From positions 52,737,559 to 52,801,558 of the forward strand of contig OY754332.1 of NCBI GenBank assembly GCA_963573305.1: 64,000 nucleotides of DNA. The letters run 5' to 3'. The position numbers were made by a program, and so were the translations under genes. The DNA is from Pyrrhosoma nymphula. Taxonomy: Eukaryota > Arthropoda > Insecta > Odonata > Coenagrionidae. The stretch's first letter is position 1. Each line of letters begins with the position of its first letter. The notes beneath the pieces are model-generated. The model did no database searches and was not told the DNA's origin. It worked only from the letters and a program-made list of their open reading frames with translations. Shown here one piece after another: positions 1 through 12,467 of the stretch.

Positions 1-3000
1 TTTGAATTTTGTGACTCATTTTGAAATAATATACCTTCAGGTTGTTGCCCAAATCTTGAAAAATATAGAGGTAGAATGCTTTAAGGCAGTGTATGAATTA
101 ATAGGAACACATTTTGGTATTATTCAACATTATTATAGCATAAAATGAGATCATGTAGATCACACAGAATACAACTGATACAGTAACAAAAATATGTGAA
201 ATATGAAAAAATGGGAACTTAAATGCTGAGACTAAATTACTAGAGAGAAAAGATTTCTAAATTAATACAAGACCCCTTGATCTAAAATATGTTCATCTAA
301 TGACCAAATGCAATTAATGCATTACACCAAGCAATTAATTTGTAGGTAGGTAGATATTAAGGGAGAAATAAATGGTATCATGATATCCAAAGGACTTGTG
401 ATTATATCAGAGAAAAATCTGATTTCATTAACCCATCATATGAATCTTAATTTAATAGTATCAGAACATGGCAACATTACTCAAATAACAGCCCAGCATA
501 AGTCTGAACACTCCATTTCACTGAGATTATCCGTGTATATTTTAAGTGATAAATCACTAACATATACCATAAAGAGAAAATGATAAGAGTCCCCTTCAAG
601 CTATTTCATTTGGAAAGAATGACAAAACATAACTATACATGGAATGTAATCCTAGACGTATAGGTATTTCATTGTTAGAGAAAAGGTATACCCTCATTGG
701 AAGCCAGTAAATATTTAACTTGGGAAAACCTATGTCAGGGAATGCAGCTATATATATGTCCTGGAAAGAAGTATATATGAAATCTGTCCCTGAATGTGGA
801 ACTTTACCCTGCAACAGTATAGTCAGAATTAATTATTTTGTATTCTCCTTAGGATTTCTTATAATATATATCAATGTGTTCTTTATGTGCTTTGTATGTG
901 CAACATTACATTTTTGTGGTGGCCACATTTAAAACATTTATAAAAATCCTTTGAGGAAAATATATTTACCAAATCCCTTGGAGCAATCACTCAAAAATAG
1001 AATTATTGATTGATTTGTAGAAATTTTGCTTTATTAATGAGTCAAAGTTCTCATATGAAGCAACTGAATAAAAGGAAAAGATGCCAGACAGAGCGAAAAT
1101 TTTATGTGTGAGAGTTGAGGACAGGTCATTCATTAAACTCACCTGTCATGATCTCACTAATATCTGAAGCTTTATTTCTGCTTAACAGATTAAGCTTCAT
1201 AATGAATGGTTGTCTACGTGTCATGACCATCTTGTGTAAACTTTGTAACACGTAACTACTTTATGCTTCACTTTCACCAAATGTATGTAACAAGCACACA
1301 CTACCAAGTTCCAGTATAATACTTACTAACTACACATTTCATTTTGTACAGTTAAGGCCTATTTACAGGTGGGTCGATTAGAAGACATAACACATTATGA
1401 AAATACAAACGAACAGTTCAGAATCATAGGTAATTACTATTATTGTTATCATTATATCAACCTGAAGTCTTCCATAACATTAACTGATATTGTTTAACAC
1501 CCAATTATAAGAATAATGCCAATGTACTTCCTTGATTTAAAAAAATGGATCCATTATTTATTTCCAAAGCTACCTCAGAAAAGAGTTCAGTTTATCTTTC
1601 ATCATTTTACAATAAAACACTCAGTCTTTAGACACCAACCTTCTGACCCTCTGTTAAGGCCCAAGAGTGTACTATCACATGGAAGCATGGTTGACAAATA
1701 CTGCAAATGGCTATGTCTTTTGTGCAGTGCATCATAAGTTGAAACTGATATCTCTCACCACTTTTTCTATCCAAAATTGTACAAGCCCACCAATTTAAAT
1801 CTTACTGAGGCTGCTAAAGAGACATTTACATATATGTAAACAAGATTATTTCATAAGAAAAGATATCACATGATTTGTAGATATTGAAAAATATTAGAGT
1901 TCTGGTTTGATCTATCCCTGAATTATTAATACTATCCATGATGCAGCATGATGTTCCTTTTGTTCACGTGACTAAGATGGCTTGACATCATTAATCTGAC
2001 ATTAATCTGACAACAAATTTAGCTTGACTCATTTGGTCACTGCATTTCCATGGTGAAGCAGCAAATGTCATCAAAGAGCAGCTGTTTCCTTACTGAATAA
2101 AGAGGTCGCTGCCTCATTTCCTGTACAGCCATTTACAGTAAAGGCTAGCCACTTTATTGACCCTATAGGCACTAATAAAGCAAGCAAGCCAATTCTAGCA
2201 CAGTCATCACTTCTTAATCCATTAGTACTCAACTATGCTAGACAGCTTCTATCACAAATTACACAAAACATTTGTGATAAACTACAATGTCTTTCGTGCA
2301 TTTTAACCCAACACCTATTTTTTTACTCTTTCACTACTACTTTTACAAGTAAAGATAGCCCCTCATAGATTTACAACCAGCTGTTGGAGAATATGAAACT
2401 CTACTTTGAGTGTAAAGATTTCAAAAAAGGCAATGATAAAAATGTGAAAATGTTTCCCCTGACAATTGCAGTTTTTCAAAATATTTCAGAGCAGTAGTCA
2501 ATGAGTAGAGACGGATAGCATAAGCTGAAGCCCTAAGTTGGAGACAAAACAATATATGCATTTCTCTGGCCTATAGTTATATTAAAAGTAATATCACACT
2601 TGCAGATACCACAGGCTTACAATGCAGCCTCATCAATAATATTGGTGCTTCAGATAGATCACAATATTCTCCCCTGATGCCAATGCTTCCGGAAAAAATA
2701 GATTAATGTTAAATTTGCTATTATGCTACTCACTGAATTTTTAAACAATTTTGAAAACAATTAATGCCAAAAATGCAAGAAATTTAAGAGATGAAAAGGA
2801 GACTGAAGATGATAGGCCTTATGCAATCAATGCTATCAGATTCAAGCAGCAACATTTTCTAAGAATGTTAAAATATCTGCTGGCTGATTGCCCTCACACA
2901 TGAAAAACTTTATAGAATATGTATGTGGAAATCCAATAGGCCTTGGGTTTCTCGTGCATTTTAAGTTTGGAACACATATTTTCTTTTCCCCCATAGTTTG

Positions 3001-5076
3001 TTGTTTGTTGAGTGACAGGAAAAATAAATCAGTCTTGGCACTGATAGGGATTTGAAAGGATATGTATTTTGTCTCATTTTATAGGTTAATATTTCTATTG
3101 AGTTTATGAAAGTTGATATGAATTGGAATATTTGAATGACACTCCATCTATAACCTTACACTGCAGTGCTTTGAATCAATTTCAATTAGATGCAATAATT
3201 ATGATAATTTCAGCAACTTGAAATGCCTTACTTTCAATTTAATTGATCAATTTAAACTATTATATTTACTCACATGGTAACATGAACAGACTGCATAAAC
3301 TCCATATAAATTAAAGAATAAATAAATATGTGAGTAAATTGATGAGAATTCTAATCATCTTCATCAATGGTTATAATGAAATGGTTAATGCTGAGGCATG
3401 TAATTATTCAGAGCGTCAATTACTTGAACCTCGTCCTGTCAGCCCTTTGTGGCCTTTCTCTCTCAAAAGAAATGAATATTAAAATATTTTTTGCTAATAT
3501 GTAAAAATGTTGAGCCACTTTATAACAGACTCATTTCTAAAATTATATTTTCACATTTTGTGTTAATATAGTGCAGCCATTCGCAGTTAAAAATTCATGC
3601 TCAAAATAAGAGCTTTAAATTCCATTCTATAACTTTTCAATCTAAAATGTCAAATTTACAACCAAAAGATAAAATATCTGTACTAACAAGCTCTAAGCTT
3701 GATATGTGTGTATTTTTCACTTATTGACAGTGAAATTAAGGATAAGAGAGCTTTCTTGAATAGCCATGTAGCTAAATTAGACATGTAATGCAATACCAAT
3801 ATTGTCATTCCTTAGACGCTGCCGAATGTGAGCATTTGAAATGCTGGAACATGCCTTAGGATTTGAACGATGCAATTTTTATCCACAAGGTTTAATAGTT
3901 CAACCAAATACACGAGCTTTTCTTATCACCGTGGTGAACACAAGAATGTAAATGTACACTATGGCCAACCATCTGGAGGTTAACTTTTAATCCTGCACGT
4001 TTCTTTTTTGATTATCGCCATGTACATAATCACTCCAACTTCATTCCAGAAGTCATTTGGGGAAGTATTGAGTTAAGCTGAGACTAACTGAAAACAAATA
4101 ATTCTAAAGCTTTAAGGATAGATGGAATCACAGATATTTGAAATTTCTTTATTGCTCCGTCAAGATCCGACTCCAAAACCAACTCACTACAGTCCTAATT
4201 ATCCTACAGGGCATGTATGTTTACGTACTTCATTCAATTTTACCACGCTCTTTACCTAACTTGTTTAAATAGTTGGGGCCATTTTGCTCTTTCTGTCTGT
4301 CACTTGCAGACAGGGGCATCAGTAACTGGGAAAAATTGGATGATAACCCATTCAAATTCAAGCTGAGCCTTTAACTTCAATGATTGAGCACGATCAGATG
4401 TTTCCTTTGTGGCAGGCCATTGCCCATCGTACTTTCAAGGATTTTTTCTTCCTCGTAGAGATTCCATAAAATATGCAAAGGTGTTCGTCACCATATTGAT
4501 GGATGAAAAAATTGACAAAAGTGTCATTGAATTCTAGTAAAATCACAAATTTTCACTATTGTTTGTCAAGAATCTGTGCACACTGGGATAATGTCTATGC
4601 CACCATCAGCATTCATTTTTGTGTGCACGCTATTGCTCATATATTTTTACCGATAGTCATCATAGACAAGTCTTTCAATTACATGTTATGCCCGATTCTA
4701 AGTTTCTTCAGTTTTAGTCATAGTGCTGATTAGCAAGAGTGATAGCAAATCACAGAAGCACGCTAGTCATTTCTCAATAATTTAGCCAGCTAGTAATGCC
4801 TTTTGATAATAAATTGAAGTACAGAGCTTATAATTTCAATAAATATATTAAATTAATGATGGACTAGCACTGAAAGTAACATTTCTCTAGCTGAAAGAAT
4901 ATAATCCTAGTCTCACCAAGCACCTTGAATCTTTTTATGGACCCTCAGAACAGGTCAGTCATTATAATGATACACTCAATATTATTTTCATGAATCAGAG
5001 TGATTTTTTTCTTGTTTTTACTAGAAATATTTCAAGCATTCACCAGGCCTTTGTGTCACAGGCATGACAAGCCAAA
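1..5076. other. AT-rich 3' flank of the bab-like gene, no gene seen
   Basis: AT-rich DNA with only short open frames that resemble nothing I know. Compared with the rest of the window it is strikingly free of recognisable transposons. On the minus strand several AATAAA-type signals are scattered (for example near 1030-1036, 1550 and 2155), and a Pumilio-like element lies near 1361-1368, so part could be 3' UTR or downstream regulatory DNA of the bab-like gene. I cannot place a polyadenylation site. Confidence 0.4.
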
Positions 5077-5227
5077 ACATAGGCACAATGAAAAAGAAAC
5101 ACATGTCTGTTTTTTTTCGGCAGCACAACTACCATCTTCTGAACAAGAGAGATTATAATCTCTCTCTTGTTCAGAAGTTGAAAATTCAAAAAACGGACGT
5201 GCGAGTTTCTTTTTATTGTGCCTATGT
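5077..5227. mobile_element. foldback (MITE-like) element
   Basis: A 151-bp inverted repeat. The outer arms read acataggcacaat and its complement attgtgcctatgt, and both continue as A-rich/T-rich matches. The inner arms flank a perfect palindromic core, cttctgaacaagagag at about 5137-5152 and its complement ending near 5178. I see no clear target duplication. It would form a long hairpin in RNA from either strand. Confidence 0.75.
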
Positions 5228-6353
5228 ATCAATGCAAACATATCTTGAATTTCTACATTTTTGGCAACGATAAGTATAGAACTTGATAAAAATATGAGTA
5301 TAAATGAGCTAATGTTTCAATCTAATCATAGTGAGCAGCATTGTTTAGAAGCACAGCTTAGGAAATTTTGAGAATTCCCAAGATCCAAGTGGTGAAATAT
5401 CCTCAATGACAAATACTTATTCTAAATTAAACAGCATGATAAATTATCCCCATAATAAGCAAATGAACACAGGGAAGACATTGATCACAAAATACAATTA
5501 TTCCAAAAATTTTCAGAGTGTCATTATTCTTTAGCTTACGATGTGAATGGCATCTGAGGTCAGCGTTAACTTACTCATAGGCCACCAGCTGCTCTCAATG
5601 AAATAATGCATAAGCCCTATGAGTTTTAGTTTCACTGATAATTTATAAATTATAGATTAAATTAATTGAATTTTTCAATCAAATGTTGGTAACAACAAAT
5701 ACTCATAATTAAGTGAAGACTTACTCATCTGAAGTCATTCACTTTTCAGTACTAGACAGGAAATGGATTTTTTAAAAGTATGTATCCATCAGTTGGAGCA
5801 TTAGGTATGCATTTGTGGCACTGTAGAAAGACATAACTATTCAAATGATGATGAATCTGTTTTTATCCCCCACACTTTATCAATTGATCAAATAAAATGA
5901 AATGTTGCGAAACACACATCTACTGGAATCACATTTAGAAGCCTAAGAGAAGGTTAAATAATTTCTTTATGACACCCTAACTGTGCAAACTCCATTTGTA
6001 TTTGATAGCATTATCCTATCTTCAGTTCCCTTGGCCTTATTCCTTGAAGTTCTCCTCTTCCCTAGAGATCACAACTGCAATAGTTTGTTCCAGTACAGAA
6101 GGCTCATTGAATCGTTGATAAAAAAATACTTGCATGGAACTAAATAGGGATCCGCACGTTGCTACAAGTTGTGGACCATCTATGGGTGAACATTGAGTAG
6201 CTTTGACAAGTACTTGATGAAATTCAAAATAAATGGTACCCAACAAAAGGTAAAATTGAAGCCTTTTAAGTAGAAAAAATACCTTGGAGGTCTTTGAAAT
6301 TATTAAAGCTCACCGGTCAGGTTATATCCTAAATTACATATGTACTTCACTTC
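5228..6353. other. downstream DNA next to the terminal exon, no gene seen
   Basis: Immediately 3' of the stop codon of the bab-like gene on the minus strand, so at least the part nearest 6353 should be 3' UTR if that exon is terminal. No domain, repeat or RNA gene is recognised. Confidence 0.4.
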
Positions 6354-7189
6354 TCAATCACAAATCATGGGATCACCTCTCCTCTCACTCTCTTGCCCGG
6401 ACAAAGACTCACACAGACCCCTCCCGCCGTCCCGTCTCTGGTATTCCTCCTTCATCAGCACGTCGCTCTCCATCATCTTGTCCGACGCATCGGGCGCCGT
6501 TGCTGACTCGGCCGCCTTCTCCTTCGCGGCGTCTTCGGCGGCCGCCGCCGCTGCAGCTGCTGCAGCCGCCGCTGCTGCCGCCGCCCGCGCTACCTTCTCT
6601 GCCCGCTCCTCCTTTCCGCGCTCCTCCTTGCCGCGCTCTTCCCGCATACGCTCCTCCCGCGCCCGCCGCTTCCCCGACCGCTTCTTCTCGCGCTGCTTCT
6701 CGTGGCCGCCGGCCAGCTCCATAGGCAACTCCCGGTTCTTCTCGGACTGCGGCAGCAGGTGGATCATGCCAACGGGGATGGGGAAGGAGCCGAAGTCGGA
6801 GTAGAGCTGCGCGTATGGGTCGAGGGGCAAGGCAGCCTCGAGGTCCGCTCGGCTGGTCCCTCCGCCTTCGTCGCCCTCGACCAAGGGATAAGGCTGCCCA
6901 CGGGGCAGCTGCAGCACGGGCGGCAGCAGGTCCGCGCCCTGTAGCGGCCCGCCCCGGCCCCCACCCACCAGGCAGTTCTTCTTCAGCTGCTCCAGCTTGA
7001 GGGACTTACCATATTTACCTCTCACGTACATCAGGAGGCTGTTGTAAGGGATACCGAAAATGCGGGATGCCTGTGAGGTGGTCATCCTTTTGTTCCATAC
7101 GTTGTGCAAAGCTTCGGTGAGTTCCGAGTTGGTCCACGATCGAGGAGGGCCGCCTCTCGGGGCACTGTGCTGACCTTTGGGCCTCCCCA
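6354..7189 (-). CDS. bab: bab-like DNA-binding exon: AT-hook-like segment and Pipsqueak HTH, C-terminal
   Basis: Probably the last coding exon: acceptor ttccgttgcag (AG at 7191-7190), stop TGA at 6354-6356. Counting the split Val codon as residue 1, GRPKG (2-6) is an AT-hook-like core. RSWTNSELTEAL (17-28) to about residue 72 is a Pipsqueak helix-turn-helix, whose turn and recognition helix read SRIFGIPYNSLLMYVRGKYG. After it come a Pro/Gly-rich stretch, a highly charged Arg/Glu/Lys helix at about 165-205, 16 consecutive alanines encoded by mixed GCN codons, and a tail to MICD. The family binds AT-rich DNA in the nucleus. A possible alternative donor (GTGAGT, 6412-6407) would drop the last ~19 residues. 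Start and frame are fixed by the splice acceptor, since there is no ATG. Confidence 0.87.
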
Positions 7190-7580
7190 CTGCAACGGAA
7201 CAAATTTCATGAGAAGGCGACTTTACACATGGAAGTTGACTTCTATGAAAGAAGTGAGTGTAGCGGCATCTCGAATCGTATCGCTACGTGCAGGGCATCT
7301 TTATATGCTTTAAAATTACTTCAGGCTTACACAGTGCATAAAATAGTATACCTACAAAGTGGGCGACACGAATGTCGGCTAGTGCCAATATTTGACAAGA
7401 CCAGGAAACGTAAAACGCCGAGTACACTGGCGACAGGTAATCCCAAACCCAATAGACCGAGAAAAACGCGAAAGCTATAACGGCTTCAGGTTTATGAGAT
7501 AATAATTAGAGTAATGGCAGATAGGTAGTGTTACTGGTGGCACTCGTGCTGTCTGTCACTGCTCGTGGTTTCCTTCGATT

Positions 7581-8391
7581 ATGGCAACAAGGATTAAAAA
7601 ACGATTGGCTTGTCTAATACTAGATATTTTGAAGCATTTTGAAAAGCTTCAGATGGACTGTCAGAGATCTTTCGATACTTTACCTGACATAGAAGTGTAT
7701 AAGAATGTTTTCACAAATTCTATGATATTAATTGAAAAGGGTCCTTATCATCGTGGATTAGGGGAAAATATGATGAAATCGAGTAATGTAACAGGAATGT
7801 GTAGGTGAGGATAAAACTGAGAAAACTCCAAGTAGGCGTAATATCAACAACATATGCGTTTCTGTAAAGAGATCCTGGTCTGTAGTGTTATTAGAAATTA
7901 TATTAAGCTGCAAATAATTTATTTCTCAGAGATGAAATGAAGACCAAATGAGCATTTCCGATAGGATAACTGCTTTTAGAAATGCAGCAATTATTGCAGA
8001 GGTTATTAGTGCAGGGCGCCTCGATGTTGCGAATCTTTTTGGCAGAGATAAAGTAGCCGATTTCATTGATGATGCTATTTCTTTGAACGCCGCTGGAAAA
8101 TTACCTCCTCCTCCAGAAATGACTTCGTCAACAGCTAGGCTTTACCATTACTTGAAGGTATCGCAACGTCCCTCAATTTTCAACCAATTAGCGCAGGCAT
8201 ATCTTACTTTAACTCCTCACAGTGCTGGTACGGAGAGAGCTGTGTCAATCCATACCACACTTAAATCCAACAAACAGTCAAGCCTATCTGGAGAAGCTAT
8301 AAATTCTAGGGTGTACATCGTAATTAACGGTGTTGGAACTGCTCATTATGACCCAAGACCTGCAGTTGCCTGTTTTTTAGAGACCAAAGAA
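7581..8391 (+). pseudogene. hAT-family transposase C-terminal region (first part, interrupted)
   Basis: The clearest part is an open frame from 7948. Its C-terminal half, around QLAQAYLTLTPHSAGTERA…, has the layout of the hAT transposase dimerisation region (L-A-x-x-Y-L-x-x-x-x-x-S-A-x-x-E-R, then a run ending in L-S-x-E-x-I-N). An upstream frame at 7581-7808 may be an earlier part. The frame stops making sense exactly at 8391, where a younger hAT element is inserted, and it resumes in the same frame at 11202. The catalytic N-terminal two-thirds is not recognisable, so this is a relic. It lies in the last intron of the bab-like gene, antisense to it. Confidence 0.7.
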
Positions 8392-8584
8392 CAGGGGCGG
8401 ATCCAGGGGGCGGTGGGGGCGGTCGCCCCCCCCCCCCCCCAAGCCTTGGAGAACTAAATTTTTATGCTATATATATTTTGAACTAACAGGTACATAAAAT
8501 CAAATAGGGAGTACAAAGTACAAATGTTATTAATATGGGAATGTTGATGGAATTACTTAATTCTACTACACTTACGATAACTTT

Positions 8585-8805
8585 CTACAGAAAATCCTGC
8601 AGGAAATTCTGAAGATAATCCAGTATGATTTTCACCCTTTTTTCATGCAAGAATTTCAGCAAGATTCTCTGCACAGAATTTTCGCCAAAATTATTACCAG
8701 GAATTTCTTCAAATTCTCGCACGCGTTTCTGGTTGACTTTTATGCAGAAATTTCTACAGATATTCACGCGCTTATCATGCATAAAATTCTGCAGGAATTA
8801 AGGAC
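8585..8805. repeat. degenerate short repeats inside the hAT element
   Basis: Variants of a motif like gcagaaatttct / cagaattttc recur at irregular spacings, in both orientations (for example near 8650, 8682, 8701, 8743 and 8780). This is typical subterminal repetition in hAT elements, where transposase binds several copies, but binding here is an inference. Confidence 0.5.
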
Positions 8806-9047
8806 TCATTGGTTGCTGTAATGTATGTGTACATTTAGTTAAACTACGGGCCTATATGAAATGTTGATTAATTTTAAGGGTAACAAATAAATACGAAACG
8901 CGAATTCTAATATTAGTGCGGTTTGACAGCACGAATATCAGCACTAATTATTGGCACTGATCCCAGAATTGGTGCTCAAAGTGGCGGCGCTAACTTGATA
9001 AAGGTCTCTCGTAGTCTTTAAGAAATATATAGTGGCCGAGCTATGAA

Positions 9048-9077
9048 ATTCTCCAATGAGCGCACTCATTGGAGAAT
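9048..9077. repeat. perfect 13-bp-arm hairpin
   Basis: attctccaatgag (9048-9060), a 4-base loop cgca, then the exact complement (9065-9077). It lies inside the 2.8-kb hAT element. Its role is unknown. Confidence 0.8.
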
Positions 9078-10589
9078 ATCACGATTTAGCTGCAATATAT
9101 TTCGTATGGACTATCTATGGCCTATTGAATACACCGCTAGATTTACCACGGCGGATCACGGTTGCTATTTTCCTTCATTTTTATTACAAATCCACAGGTT
9201 GATGTCACACATATCCGGGAATTATTCCCTCAAATTACTCAGCTGCTTCGACTCCAAGCCGAGCCAACACGAGTGTCTTTTCGATAATTTAAGATTTCTG
9301 CAACCAGACTACCGAGCAGTCAAACTACAAAACACGAGTTATTTTTCTATTCTAGGGAATTGACCGTTTTGTTTTATTTTAACTGAACTAAGTCAATGCC
9401 AAAACGTCGACCGATAAAAAGCTTTGATAGTGTACATTGGCTTTTTTCCAGTTATAGAAACAATTTTCAATGGAAATTCCACTGTTCCATAAATAAATGT
9501 GATATGTATAGAGCTTTGGTATCCTGACGGCGTTAGGGTTCTACTGAAACCCAGACAGTCCATGGTAGCTTAACTACAGCTATACAAATAGTTGATCATT
9601 ATGTTATTTTGGGTAGTAAACCAAGGTCCACTTTATCAGAAGGAGGCTCTGTTCCATCATCTTCGGATGAACGTGAATCTATATATATTAGTTATTTATA
9701 TGCAGCATTTCAATATGGTGAGGAATATTTCCGAAGATACACTTACATCCCCCTTTTGGACTGAGTTCTGGAGGACTTCTCCTCTAGATTTTCTGATGTG
9801 GTTGTGGACGTATTCAGAATGTCTTTCTCCCACAAGCCATTTTGGCAAAGATTGTCGCTCTAAAAACAGCAGATGTTAAAGTGATATAAAGACACTTTGC
9901 CAAAAGTATTCTGACCTTTTTGGTCTCCAAAAAGAATTTTTTGTTTATCAGCGAAAACCAGAGTATGAACAGTGTAGATAGTATGGTGACCCTATTTTTT
10001 TCAGAACTTAGAAAAGTTCTGTTTTCCTACTCTCAAAATGATCGAAATGAAGTTAATATTCACGTGCTAAAATTGGGTTACTTTTAATTAACGGGAACCC
10101 GTGCCCCAACGGCCTCAAGTACTTCGGACCTAGATATGCGTTTTCTGGGCTTTAAAAGCTCTATTATAATGAAACACGAAAGAGTAAAGCCTTTTAGGAT
10201 CGAATTTTCGTTTGTTTTAATCTATCTCTCAATACGTTACATCTAAATAATATTTTATCAATTTATGTCAGCCCATATATCTGTATTTGTGAGGGTCACT
10301 ACATTACTTCAAAGCATAAGTCTATACTTTGTTTATTTCATTTATTTTAATATTAAGTAGGGCCTACTTGTTTAGTCGTTATTAAAATTATTACAAATGT
10401 ATTCTGCAGCCTGGTAGTTCTTCTTTGAATGTTATCATTTTGATTTTTGCCGATAAAATAAAAATATTAAAGGAAAATAGTATTTTCTGAATACCCCTTT
10501 TTATTTAATTCCAACCAATTTCCATTTTGTACGGCATTAAAGAAGAAAGGAGTTTGAAATTCTTGTGTAGGCTGCCGCGTGTTGATGGA

Positions 10590-10965
10590 TGTGAAGATAC
10601 AGGTCTTCCGCGTTTTACACCGCGCTGATCTATGTATCCTTGGACGACAGTTTCGTCGGCGTTGTAGTCGACTTCTTCTGGTCGGTGAAGTAAAGGTGCA
10701 GCCATTCGTCGTCTTATACGTATATGTCAAGCGTTAGACCTTAATCCAACGGGTGAGATAACGGGATAAAACTTAATCCAACGGGATAAGACGACGAATA
10801 GCTTTACCAGCACCACCTAAAGTAAAGTTTACTTTAGGTGGCGTTGGATGTACCTTCACTTTACCGACCTGAAGAAGCCGACTGAAACGCCGCCGACCCT
10901 GTCGTTCGAGGAAACAAGGACCAACAAGGTGTAAAACCCGGAAGACCTGCATCTTCACAAGAATA
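10590..10965. repeat. large imperfect foldback inside the hAT element
   Basis: The left arm (about 10590-10715, containing caggtcttccgcgttttaca) is repeated inverted at about 10785-10965 (caggtcttccgggttttaca on the other strand), with further matches such as gacttcttctggtcggt. Between and within the arms lies a perfect 29-base palindrome at 10813-10841 (ccacctaaagtaaa and its complement around a central g). The open frames here are side effects of the repeat. Confidence 0.7.
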
Positions 10966-11201
10966 TAATTCTTTACATCGTTTGTTTACGTTTTTCAAAT
11001 TTGATTAGAGAGCTTTACTCAATAATTAATCACATGTATACTATATAATATAGCCACATCAAACCTACATTCCAAGCGCTTCATTTCTTTTAATTTTCCG
11101 AGGGAGGTCCACCCGGACCCCCATTCCGTTGAGAGGTATTACGTACCCCCAAGGCGCCGCGGAAAGTAGTGAACCAAAACAACGACCTTAATCCGCCCCT
11201 G

Positions 11202-11281
11202 CCAAAGAAAGAAGAAGAAAGTTTCCAGACGCAGAAACTTATGAAATGCATGAATTCGTTAAAAATATTTGCCAAAGATAG
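11202..11281 (+). pseudogene. hAT transposase C-terminus, continuation after the nested insertion
   Basis: After removing the 2810-bp insert and one copy of the 8-bp duplication, the frame of the 7948-8391 segment runs straight on, through KERRRKFPDAETYEM, to a TAG at 11279-11281. It therefore contains the natural C-terminus and stop of the older transposase. This supports both the insertion boundaries and the idea that the older reading frame was still open when it was hit. Confidence 0.7.
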
Positions 11282-11291
11282 TACTATGTAA

Positions 11292-12459
11292 AGATTTCTT
11301 TAAATAAACAATTACAAATTTAAAAAAAATATATATATATATTCCATTTTTTCCATTCGAAGGTAATTTTTAAAATATATAACAACATCTTCATTTTTTT
11401 TTATTTACTGCCGAAAGGCGTATAGTATGTTTCTGTTCGATGGCTCTGAAAAGGGCCAACTTTTTTCGCGTAGCTGCAGTAAAGTTGACCCTCTACAGCC
11501 AGAGAGTGAAAAAAAAACTTTTTTTGGCAATGTTACTGGGGTTTTGGATGGTGGAGGGTGTTCCAGCAGTTTCAGTGTCGCCCAATGAAAATTCCTTAAA
11601 ATATGCTATGGGCTTATATGCGTACAAAAGAATAGGGAACCAAAAATGCGTAATTAACCACTGTATACTCGAGAAATTATTGAATTCTTTTGGTTTATTT
11701 GTAAGTATATGCGGTAAATAAAATGCTGTAGCACACTTGTTCGAATCTCCGCTTTTTGATTTAGTCTAAAATCGCAGATGGTACGCACTATAGAACGACG
11801 GGCAATGTTCTGCTTTGAATTGAAATCATTGGAACCATATTGAAACTGACCCTCCGAAAATTAAAACTGTATATTAATACTATAATGTAATATACAATAT
11901 TGTACAATTATTATTGTGCAATAGTATACAAGTATTATTGTGCAATTTTAACTATGCAGTTGAGCGTAACAATAGTTTATTACACAATTTAAAACATCTC
12001 AATTGTTAGGAATGTCATTTTGCTTTAAATATTTGTACAAATGGTGAAACCACAATCACACACACATTCCTATTTTATCCCAAATATATTATAATATACC
12101 TAACAATTTGAAAAAAATTATAACGCAAGAACTTTCAAATACCTAAAATACCTGCAAAACTCCATATTACCCACTGTCATAATACCTCAACATTGTAAAT
12201 AGCTACGTAGAAGCATTCATAATTCTTACCTAATTCTCTGAACTACTGTTTATAGTAACATTATATCATTGTGCATACGAATACCTCATAATAATGTTTC
12301 CTGTCAAGCCAATTCACTATTCGATGGCACTGCTTTCTCCGTTACATATAGTCCCTCAGGGTCCAAAAAGAATTTTCATGTTATGTAGTATGTACTATCA
12401 AATAAAGTTAGTATATATACAACGTTCTTCGGCTGAAGCGAATTGCTTATTAGCACATC
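11292..12459. other. AT-rich intronic DNA, no gene seen
   Basis: Contains a short (at)n run near 11331-11342 and an AT-rich stretch at 11870-11990 where attattgtgcaat is repeated. Nothing else is recognised. Confidence 0.5.
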
Positions 12460-12467
12460 ATCGGACG

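Larger units (their letters stand above)
8392..11201. mobile_element. non-autonomous hAT element, 2810 bp, with 8-bp target duplication
   Basis: Ends are CAGGGGCGGATCCAGG at 8392 and, on the other strand from 11201, CAGGGGCGGATTAAGG: 11 identical bases, then near-identity. It is flanked by the perfect direct repeat CCAAAGAA at 8384-8391 and 11202-11209. Terminal CAGGG and an 8-bp duplication are diagnostic of the hAT superfamily. No transposase can be recognised inside. The interior has degenerate short repeats (8585-8805), a small perfect hairpin and a large foldback (10590-10965). It is nested in an older hAT relic. Confidence 0.88.

Noticed and set aside
6284..7480. Several plus-strand and alternative-frame open frames opposite the Pipsqueak exon
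   Set aside because: They are frame shadows of the GC-rich minus-strand exon. They are low-complexity Pro/Ser/Arg or Ala runs with no domain.
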